From DASRDS01 sp035570055 (lineage in GTDB: Bacteria > Gemmatimonadota > Gemmatimonadetes > Gemmatimonadales > Gemmatimonadaceae): DNA of 64,000 nt. Within the stretch, counting starts at the first letter, position 1; each line of letters begins with the position of its first letter. The translations under genes were made by a program, and so were the position numbers. The stretch is taken from contig DATMLM010000104.1 in NCBI GenBank assembly GCA_035570055.1, forward strand, positions 15,855 through 79,854. The letters run 5' to 3'. Under the pieces are notes generated by a model. The model had not been told where the DNA came from, searched no databases, and worked only from the letters and a program-made list of their open reading frames with translations. Shown piece after piece: positions 58,247 through 64,000 of this stretch.

Positions 58247-59762
58247 AGTCGGGCAGGGCCCCCTGGCCCATCGAGTGCTCGAATCGCTTGGCAGGCGCCG
58301 CGTGGTTGAACGAGATGCCGAGCTTGCCGCGGACGGTCTTCTCGACCTCATCGCGCATCCGTACGATCTCTTCGCCCGACAGCGCGTCGGTGAACACATA
58401 CGAGTGGTAGCCGCCATCCGGATCGCCCTTGTAGTAGTCGGCGACCTGCGTGTAGTCGACGTCGAAGGCGTGCAGGCGGTCGCCGGTCTTCTTCGCGGTG
58501 AATGTCCATGCGTCGGGTACGTCGGGGTGGGCCACGGCCTCGTCGTAGTACGGGCTGCCCGGATAGGGCGTAATGACGGTGCAGTCGAAGTCAGCCGGCT
58601 TGACCTGCAAAAGCCAGTCGGCCACCGCCTGGATGGATCCGGCAGTCTCGCCAGCGTGACCCACACTCATCAGGGCCTTGACCTTGAGATCGTGCTTGGC
58701 CGCAATCTCCATGACGCGCGTGTTGTCCTCGAGCGTTGCATTCTTCTGGATGTTGACGAGGACGCGATCGTCGGCAGCCTCGAAGCCGCATAGCAGCCAT
58801 CGAAAGCCGGCGCGTCTCATGGCCACGGCCTGCTCCTCGGTGAACAGCTCGCTCTTGATGAAGCCGCGCAGACCAAACTCCACGCCCAGGCGCTGCTGCA
58901 AATCGGCGATGGCGTTCATCAGCTCTACGATCTGCTTGTTCACGTTGAGCTCGTCATCGAGCAGCATGAACCCCGTGTACCCGTAGGTCCGGTACAGGTG
59001 CTCGATCTCGGCGATGATGCTCGGCGTGGACCTCGTGCGGATCTTGCGGAGCATTTTCGAATGGCGCCCCGCGCAGAAGTTGCACCCCATCGGGCAGCCC
59101 AGTTGGGCGATGAGGTTGCACGCCTTGTGTCCGTCGATCGTGTAGCGGTAGCTCTCCACGTCCGCGAGATGCCTGGCGGGCATCGGCATCAACTCGTAGT
59201 CGGCATTGGTCATGAACATGCCGCTGCCCAGCTCGTCGGCGTCGATGACCTTGGGGGCGTCTGGCTTCAGGGCTTCGAAGATGGCGATCTCGCCGTCGCC
59301 CGCGACCATCGTGTCGAACATCGCCTCGAGCTTGCCGAGGGCGCGATGGGCTCGGCCGACACGTCCCGACTTGCGCTCTAGCTTGCACGCCGCCCATACG
59401 AGCGTCGGGTGCGGCCCACCGCAGATGACGCGCATATCCGGCCTGTCTGCCCGAATTCTCTCCACGATCTTGGTCACAGCCGGCAGCTGCGGCGTCGTGG
59501 CGGTGATGGCTACAACCGTAGCCTGGGTCGCCGCCAGGTGGGCGCTCAGGGCGTCCAGGTACTCGGCGACTCCCGACAGGTCCAGGTTCTCGACGTGGCC
59601 GCCAGCCTGCTCCAGTACAGCCGCCACCTTGAGGATCCCCAGGGCGAGAAACACACGCTCGTCGAGCAGGAAGATGCTCGGTGGCGTGACGAGCAGGACG
59701 GGCGACTTGGTGAGCTGGCGGATCCGGCGCGGCGCCGTAAGGCGGTCGGCGGTGACGTTCAT
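58224..59762 (-). CDS. B12-binding-type radical SAM enzyme
   Basis: 512 residues from ATG 59762. The N-terminal half is a cobalamin-binding-like domain (VLLVTPPSIFLLDERVFLAL; VVAITATTPQLPAVTKIVER; VICGGPHPT). The radical SAM cluster is CPMGCNFCAGRH, the CxxxCxxC motif, followed by GFMLLDDELNVNK and GFEAADDRVLVNIQKNATLE. Such enzymes methylate or rearrange unreactive carbons, as in antibiotic and unusual sugar or lipid biosynthesis. It may modify a glycan or lipid made by the surrounding genes. A leaderless-type TACCGT precedes it. Confidence 0.88.
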   Translation of the reverse strand: MNVTADRLTAPRRIRQLTKSPVLLVTPPSIFLLDERVFLALGILKVAAVLEQAGGHVENLDLSGVAEYLDALSAHLAATQATVVAITATTPQLPAVTKIVERIRADRPDMRVICGGPHPTLVWAACKLERKSGRVGRAHRALGKLEAMFDTMVAGDGEIAIFEALKPDAPKVIDADELGSGMFMTNADYELMPMPARHLADVESYRYTIDGHKACNLIAQLGCPMGCNFCAGRHSKMLRKIRTRSTPSIIAEIEHLYRTYGYTGFMLLDDELNVNKQIVELMNAIADLQQRLGVEFGLRGFIKSELFTEEQAVAMRRAGFRWLLCGFEAADDRVLVNIQKNATLEDNTRVMEIAAKHDLKVKALMSVGHAGETAGSIQAVADWLLQVKPADFDCTVITPYPGSPYYDEAVAHPDVPDAWTFTAKKTGDRLHAFDVDYTQVADYYKGDPDGGYHSYVFTDALSGEEIVRMRDEVEKTVRGKLGISFNHAAPAKRFEHSMGQGALPDFILRTTR

Positions 59763-59768
59763 CCGAAA

Positions 59769-59774
59769 ACGGTA
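59769..59774 (-). promoter_or_regulatory. Minus-strand TACCGT element before ATG 59762
   Basis: Reading leftward: TACCGT (59774-59769), six bases, ATG 59762. Same spacing as the other elements. Confidence 0.42.
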
Positions 59775-59777
59775 CCA

Positions 59778-60449
59778 TCAATGCAGCGCGCAGCCGACCG
59801 CCATGCAGACGTTGGTGATCTGGCCCTGCAGGGGCGCGTACGAGCACCCGGGCTCGATCCCCACCTGCAGCGGCGCCATGGTTCCCATGGATTCGGGCAG
59901 CCCTCCAGGCTGGACAGCGCCCACGCCGTCTACCGCGAGCTGGAACGCGGTGCCCGCATCGGATCGCGAAACGAGCACGTGGTGCTTGGCGCCGTCGTCC
60001 ACTCGCGCGGTCGTGTAGACGTCGTCGATGTAGCTCGTCCCGTTCCCGTTGCCGATCGTGAGCCGAATCTCGCCCACCTGGCCCGCGTTGTTCGGGACGA
60101 GAAGGTCCCAGTAGGGGACAGCAAAACCGCACGCCGAGCTTCGTTGGTTGAGCAGGGCCATGGGCCCCGAGGACGACGGGACACCTTCGATGTCGAACGC
60201 GATCGAAAAGTCGGCCAGGCCGATGCCGCTCAGATCGGTCACGCAGGTGCACCCGGGCGCATCGGCCTCTTGGTTGCCGGCGTCGTCGGGGGGTGTAGTC
60301 TCGGACCCGCTCCCGGCGTCGCTCGCTGCAGACTCTGCCCCCCCGGAGTCGGGCCTGTCGGCGTCGGGAGCACCTTGATCGAGCGCACTGAACGCGGTTC
60401 CTCCGCAAGCGCAGAGTGTGGACAGCATCGCAAAGACTGTGATTTTCAT
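59778..60449 (-). CDS. Lipoprotein with LamG/concanavalin-like domain
   Basis: 223 residues from ATG 60449, where MKITVFAMLSTLCACGG gives a signal peptide with a lipobox Cys; a longer start at 60488 exists. An Asp/Ser/Gly/Glu-rich linker (GAESAASDAGSGSETTPPDD) follows, then a strand-rich domain with a DIEGVPSSSGPMALLN beginning and QITNVCMAVGC end, like LamG/jelly-roll carbohydrate-binding domains. The linker style resembles that of many myxobacterial lipoproteins, an important host clue (inference). It may alter or shield the cell surface. Confidence 0.65.
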   Translation of the reverse strand: MKITVFAMLSTLCACGGTAFSALDQGAPDADRPDSGGAESAASDAGSGSETTPPDDAGNQEADAPGCTCVTDLSGIGLADFSIAFDIEGVPSSSGPMALLNQRSSACGFAVPYWDLLVPNNAGQVGEIRLTIGNGNGTSYIDDVYTTARVDDGAKHHVLVSRSDAGTAFQLAVDGVGAVQPGGLPESMGTMAPLQVGIEPGCSYAPLQGQITNVCMAVGCALH

Positions 60450-60478
60450 GGCGGTCACCCGGTCTGACGGACGAGTCC

Positions 60479-60507
60479 TTGGATTCATTCAACGCTCGGC
60501 GTAAGAT
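60479..60507 (+). promoter_or_regulatory. Promoter TTGGAT-N17-TAAGAT before ATG 60517
   Basis: TTGGAT (60479-60484), 17 bases, TAAGAT (60502-60507), nine bases, ATG 60517. Confidence 0.45.
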
Positions 60508-60516
60508 GGCGAACAC

Positions 60517-61527
60517 ATGAGGATCTTCGTGACGGGGGTAGCGGGGTTCCTGGGCAGTCATCTGGCCGATGCGCTGTTGGCACGCGGCGACATCGTTGTC
60601 GGTTGCGACAACCTGATCGGCGGCGATCTGGAGAACGTACCCGACGGCGTCGACTTCTACGTGGGCGACTGCAACGATTTCGAGCGGCTGAAAAAGGCCA
60701 TGCGAGCTGTCGATGTCGTCGTGCACGCCGCAGCGACCGCGCACGAAGGGCTGTCCGTTTTCAGTCCGCACGAGAACGCACGCCACGGCTACTCAGCCAG
60801 CGCTTCGGTGTTCTCGGCCGCATGCGCTACGGGTGTCCGCAGGGTCGTGTCAATGTCGAGCATGGCCAGGTACGGCAATGGCGACGGCCCTCCGCCGTTC
60901 CATGAGGGGATGCGCCCTCGTCCAGAGGACCCTTATGGCATTGGCAAGTGGGCCGCTGAGATGCTGCTCGCAAACCTCGCCGAGACGCACGGCATAGAGC
61001 ACGTCATCGCTGTGCCACACAACATCCATGGTCCAGCCCAGTGCTTCACGGACCCCTTTCGGAACGTGGTCAGCATCTTCGCAAACCGCATGCTCCAGGG
61101 ACGCCAGCCGATCATCTACGGCGACGGCTCCCAGGAACGATGTTTTTCGTACATCGACGACGTGCTCTCGCCCCTTCTGAAGATGGTCACCCAAAACAAC
61201 ATCGTTGGAGAAACGATCAACATCGGACCAGACGCAGAAGTCGTCCCAGTAAAACGTGTGGCCGAGATCGTGGCAGATGTACTGAACTTCCCGCTCGACC
61301 CCATCTTCAAACCGGGGCGTCCGCGCGAAGTGAAGTACGCACATTGTTCGGCCGACAAGGCTCGACGGCTGCTGGGCTATGAGCCGAAGGTGTCCCTTGA
61401 GGATGGGATCGCGCGAACGGTTGCGTGGGTGAAGAAGAAAGGGCCGAAACCGTTTTCGTACCATCGACTCGACCTAGAGATCGAGTCCAACAAAACGCCA
61501 GAGACGTGGGCTAGGAGGCTGTTTTGA
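60517..61527 (+). CDS. NAD-dependent sugar epimerase/dehydratase
   Basis: 336 residues of the extended short-chain dehydrogenase family. GVAGFLGSHLADALL binds NAD; VHAAATAHEG, SMSSMARYGN and YGIGKWAAEM supply the Ser and the YxxxK catalytic pair. The C-terminal part YGDGSQERCFSYIDDV is typical of nucleotide-sugar epimerases. It likely makes a sugar donor for the transferases at 50579-58246. The exact sugar cannot be read. Confidence 0.88.
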   Translation: MRIFVTGVAGFLGSHLADALLARGDIVVGCDNLIGGDLENVPDGVDFYVGDCNDFERLKKAMRAVDVVVHAAATAHEGLSVFSPHENARHGYSASASVFSAACATGVRRVVSMSSMARYGNGDGPPPFHEGMRPRPEDPYGIGKWAAEMLLANLAETHGIEHVIAVPHNIHGPAQCFTDPFRNVVSIFANRMLQGRQPIIYGDGSQERCFSYIDDVLSPLLKMVTQNNIVGETINIGPDAEVVPVKRVAEIVADVLNFPLDPIFKPGRPREVKYAHCSADKARRLLGYEPKVSLEDGIARTVAWVKKKGPKPFSYHRLDLEIESNKTPETWARRLF

Positions 61528-61565
61528 ACGTCGCCGCCACACAGAGCACGGACAGACGGCGACGT
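61528..61565 (+). terminator. Hairpin after the epimerase gene
   Basis: ACGTCGCCG (61528-61536) and CGGCGACGT (61557-61565), a perfect 9-bp stem with a 20-base loop, directly after the stop codon. No U tract follows. Confidence 0.38.
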
Positions 61566-61641
61566 CCCATAGAGGTCAAAGTTACCTGAAGGACGATCCG
61601 GTCATCATGGCGCGCGCAATCGCATACCTCCAAAGGACCAC

Positions 61642-62607
61642 ATGAAGCGGGCGCTCATCACGGGGGTGTCCGGCCAGGACGGCAGCCTGCTCGCCGAGCT
61701 GCTCGTCGGCAAGGGGTACGAGGTCCACGGCCTCATCCGCCGGTCGGCTTCGGGCAACCTCTCGCGCCTGACCGAGGTGCGCGACCGACTGGAGCTGCAC
61801 GAAGGGGACCTGACCGACGAGGGCTCCTTGGCCCGCGTCGTCGCCGATGTGCGTCCTGACGAGGTCTACAATCTAGCCGCGCAGAGCCACGTGGGCTCCT
61901 CGTTCGCTGCCCCCATCGCCACGTGCGACGCGACCGGCCTGGGCGCGGTGCGCCTGCTCGAGGCAGTGCGCCACGCCGGACTGACTGAGACGCGGTACTA
62001 CCAGGCGGGGACCTCGGAACTGTTCGGCGGCGTGTCCGATCCACCCCAGAGCGAGGTGACGCCGCTGCACCCGCGCAGTCCGTACGCGTACGCCAAGGCG
62101 ATGGCCCACTACGCGACCATCAACGCTCGCGAGGCGTACGGTCTTTTCGCTTGCAACGGGATCCTCTTCAACCACGAAGAGCCAGGCCGGAGGGGTGAAG
62201 CGTTCGTCACGCGCAAGATCTCGCGTGCCGTCGCACGCATCAAGCTGGGGCTCCAAGAGAGCCTTACGCTCGGCAACCTCGAAGCCAAGCGGGACTGGGG
62301 ACGAGCGAAGGACTACATCGAGGCGATGTGGCTCATGCTCCAGCAGGACAAGCCGCGCGACTACGTGATCGCGACCGGCGAGACCCACTCGGTGCGCGAG
62401 TTCGTCGATGTCGCGTTCGCGCACGTCGGGCTGCGCTGGGACAAGCATGTGACGACGGACACGGCGTTCAACCGGCCTTCCGAAGTGCACGTGCTCTGCG
62501 GCGACGCGTCCAAGGCCGCGCGAGAGCTCGGGTGGCGGCCGAAGACCGCATTCGCCGAGCTCGTCGCACTGATGGTCGACGCGGACCTGGCGCTCGCTGG
62601 CGGCTAG
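61642..62607 (+). CDS. gmd: GDP-mannose 4,6-dehydratase
   Basis: 321 residues with AAAGGA before ATG 61642. The sequence follows the Gmd pattern: ALITGVSGQDGSLLAELLVG, GLIRRSASGNLSRL, NLAAQSHVGSSF, YQAGTSELFGG, SPYAYAKAMAHYATINAREA and GILFNHEEPGRRGEAFVTRK. It makes GDP-4-keto-6-deoxymannose, the precursor of GDP-fucose, GDP-rhamnose and GDP-perosamine. The usual partner enzyme is not recognised nearby, unless the 60517 protein acts as one. Confidence 0.92.
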   Translation: MKRALITGVSGQDGSLLAELLVGKGYEVHGLIRRSASGNLSRLTEVRDRLELHEGDLTDEGSLARVVADVRPDEVYNLAAQSHVGSSFAAPIATCDATGLGAVRLLEAVRHAGLTETRYYQAGTSELFGGVSDPPQSEVTPLHPRSPYAYAKAMAHYATINAREAYGLFACNGILFNHEEPGRRGEAFVTRKISRAVARIKLGLQESLTLGNLEAKRDWGRAKDYIEAMWLMLQQDKPRDYVIATGETHSVREFVDVAFAHVGLRWDKHVTTDTAFNRPSEVHVLCGDASKAARELGWRPKTAFAELVALMVDADLALAGG

Positions 62608-62999
62608 CGCCGCCGCGCCCCGTTGCCGCCGGGAAGCTGCACCCCACCGCCCCGCATCATGGCCATCGCCTGGGCCTGAGCCTGCGCCTGGGCGGCCTGC
62701 TGCTTGGCGACGCCCTTGGCGGTCAGGGCCTCCTGCTGCTCGAAGATCAGGCGCCAACCCTCGCCGTCGACCTGGCGCGTCGTAGCGGTCCAGATCATCA
62801 CCGTGTCGAGGATCCCCTTCTCGGCCGCCAGGCGCGACTTGCGCAGCACCGCGCCCACCAGATCCCAGCACTCCTCGTCGCTCGAGCAGCGGGCCACGAT
62901 GATCGCGGTCTCGGCGTCGAACAGGGCGTGGGCCTCGGCCACCGTAGCGCACTCGTGGTTGGTACCAGTTTCCTCGCCGCGTCGATAGATCTTGATCAT
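62604..62999 (-). CDS. Hypothetical protein with Gln/Ala-rich tail
   Basis: 131 residues. The first 95 residues form a small alpha/beta domain (EGWRLIFEQQEAL); the rest is a KQQAAQAQAQAQAMAMM-type repeat and a basic glycine-rich end. The promoter overlaps that of the rightward gene at 63053. Confidence 0.55.
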   Translation of the reverse strand: MIKIYRRGEETGTNHECATVAEAHALFDAETAIIVARCSSDEECWDLVGAVLRKSRLAAEKGILDTVMIWTATTRQVDGEGWRLIFEQQEALTAKGVAKQQAAQAQAQAQAMAMMRGGGVQLPGGNGARRR

Positions 63000-63008
63000 C
63001 AGGAGGCA

Positions 63009-63037
63009 CTTCTAGCGTTGACGCGCTGCAAGCGCAA
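63009..63037 (-). promoter_or_regulatory. Minus-strand promoter TTGCGC-N17-TAGAAG
   Basis: Reading leftward: TTGCGC (63037-63032), 17 bases, TAGAAG (63014-63009), nine bases, ATG 62999. Confidence 0.45.
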
Positions 63038-63046
63038 GCGTAGAGG
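63018..63046 (+). promoter_or_regulatory. Promoter TTGACG-N17-TAGAGG before ATG 63053
   Basis: TTGACG (63018-63023), 17 bases, TAGAGG (63041-63046), six bases, ATG 63053. It physically overlaps the leftward promoter, so the two may exclude each other. Confidence 0.52.
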
Positions 63047-63052
63047 TTGGAC

Positions 63053-63361
63053 ATGAACAGCGACCAGCGCTCTGTGTTTCAGAAGGCAGCCTACTCCGTC
63101 CTCTCGGGCGACCAGCGTCGAGCTCCCGCCGACCCGAAGCTCGGCGAGGCCCACAGCGGCGGCGGCCAGAAGCTCTCCGCCTTCAAGACCATCGACGTCA
63201 CCGAGGACGGTGAGGTGGTGCTCACGACCCCGGATGGCCAGAGCGTCTCGGCGCCGCTGCAGTCGGACGGGATCTACAGTCCCAGCAACCGTCCGCTCGC
63301 TCCGGCGGACGTGCACGACGCGGTCTACTCGGCGGCGATCAGCGCGGCGGCGGCGCTGTAA
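63053..63361 (+). CDS. Hypothetical protein
   Basis: 102 residues from ATG 63053 (TTG 63047 is an alternative). Soluble and acidic, with an AFKTIDVTEDGEVVLTTPDG strand region and a C-terminal alanine-rich helix. Confidence 0.58.
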   Translation: MNSDQRSVFQKAAYSVLSGDQRRAPADPKLGEAHSGGGQKLSAFKTIDVTEDGEVVLTTPDGQSVSAPLQSDGIYSPSNRPLAPADVHDAVYSAAISAAAAL

Positions 63362-63364
63362 GCC

Positions 63365-63697
63365 ATGCCGCCGCTCTTTATCCTCGAGAACCGCTACCGC
63401 GCCAGCACCGAAGAGGGCGTCGTCGAAGGCACGACGCTGCACCGCGAGCCCGAATGGCCGAGCGCCAGGGCCACCCGGCCGATGACCGTCTCGGTCGTGC
63501 GCGTTCGCGGCGCCGTCAAGAACGTCAAGGTGCGCCTCGGCGAAGAGACGCTGGAGCTGCCCGTGGGCCTCAACGAGCTCAAGCCGCCGCGTGAGGTCAA
63601 GAAGGGTGACGCGCTCGACATCAGCTTCGCGGGCGACGGCTCGGTGGAGCTGGCGTGCGAGCGCGAGGACAGGCCGGTGAAGCCTAGGCTCCGATGA
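63365..63697 (+). CDS. Hypothetical strand-rich protein
   Basis: 110 residues, three bases after the previous stop. SVVRVRGAVKNVKVRLG and ELPVGLNELKPPREV suggest a small beta domain. ATGA overlap with the next gene. Confidence 0.55.
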   Translation: MPPLFILENRYRASTEEGVVEGTTLHREPEWPSARATRPMTVSVVRVRGAVKNVKVRLGEETLELPVGLNELKPPREVKKGDALDISFAGDGSVELACEREDRPVKPRLR

Positions 63698-63927
63698 ACT
63701 TCGATCGCGACACCAAGGACTTCCTCGTCGCCGTCGAGAAGTCCAACACCCGGATGCTCACGGACATGTCGCGGGTCTTGGAGGCCAACGCCAAGAAGGA
63801 CGATGATCGCGTGCGGGCCCTCATCACGGCGCAGCGAGAGACGACGGCGGCCGTGAACTGGCTGCTCATCGTCACCGTCCTGAACTTCGTGCTCGGCTTC
63901 GTCGAACTGCTGCGTCCCCATGGGTGA
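63694..63927 (+). CDS. Small tail-anchored membrane protein
   Basis: 77 residues. Charged helical N-terminus and a C-terminal span (VNWLLIVTVLNFVLGFVELL). Holin accessory or virion protein are possible. Confidence 0.57.
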   Translation: MNFDRDTKDFLVAVEKSNTRMLTDMSRVLEANAKKDDDRVRALITAQRETTAAVNWLLIVTVLNFVLGFVELLRPHG

Positions 63928-64000
63928 GCACCGCCGTCGCAAGCCCCTGGTGGCCCTCGCCACCCCCATCGGCTCCTCCTGCTCCACGGAGTACACGAGA
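63920..64000 (+). CDS. N-terminal start of an unidentified gene (partial)
   Basis: An open frame starts at ATG 63920, overlapping the previous gene by eight bases, and runs off the window after 27 codons. No motif is readable. Confidence 0.35.
   Translation, partial: MGEHRRRKPLVALATPIGSSCSTEYTR

Noticed and set aside
58954..60786. A 610-residue minus-strand frame across the radical SAM, lipoprotein and epimerase region
   Set aside because: It lies in a different frame from the clearly recognisable radical SAM enzyme and lipoprotein and has low-quality composition.
1..64000. Terminase, portal or tail genes
   Set aside because: I looked for large P-loop ATPase/nuclease fusions, tape-measure-length helical genes and baseplate-like proteins. 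The only P-loop proteins are the primase-helicase and the SF2 helicase.

Overview
The window reads as part of a large, high-GC bacterial virus or closely related mobile element. It has compact co-directional genes that mostly join through 4-base ATGA/GTGA overlaps, its own replication genes, peptidoglycan hydrolases, two tyrosine recombinases, five homing-type endonucleases and a glycan gene block. The serine/aspartate/glycine-rich linker of the lipoprotein at 59778-60449 looks like those of Myxococcota (my inference), so a myxobacterial host is my best guess. I see no tRNA, rRNA or CRISPR array.

Layout. (1) 1-2719: a partial gene, tyrosine recombinase 1, small genes and a secreted transglycosylase-like protein. 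(2) 2716-4192: a leftward operon of six small genes. (3) 4193-4468: a divergent control region with a candidate promoter and a 21-bp RNA-like stem. (4) 4469-15557: replication and recombination, comprising prim-pol/VirE-type helicase, RusA resolvase, Cas4/RecB-like nuclease, SF2 helicase, a family A DNA polymerase split in two by an HNH gene, and a D12-class adenine methylase. (5) 15600-20426: a chain of very small genes, many with CxxC metal-binding motifs, including one like the C-terminal domain of RNA polymerase alpha. (6) 20423-26989: membrane-anchored wall hydrolases (M23 and transglycosylase-like) and a candidate adsorption module ending in a beta-helix lipoprotein. (7) 27037-30433: tyrosine recombinase 2 and a RadC/JAB-like protein. 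(8) 30459-50554: a virion-like block of many small membrane proteins, a transglutaminase-like protein, a histone-like membrane protein and three candidate capsid proteins. (9) 50579-62607: glycosyltransferases, methyltransferases, a B12-type radical SAM enzyme, a sugar epimerase and GDP-mannose dehydratase. (10) 62604-64000: small genes, the last cut by the window edge.

Two general features stand out. First, many transcription units have a TAnnnT-like element (usually TAGnnT) 6 to 7 bases before the start codon, as in promoters of leaderless mRNAs; at some it is preceded by a TTGACG-like hexamer at 17-18 bases. Second, I recognise no terminase, portal, tape-measure or tail gene, while single-span and glycine-rich membrane proteins are abundant around the candidate capsid genes. 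This suggests, but does not prove, a tailless virus with an internal membrane. The packaging enzyme would have to lie outside the window.
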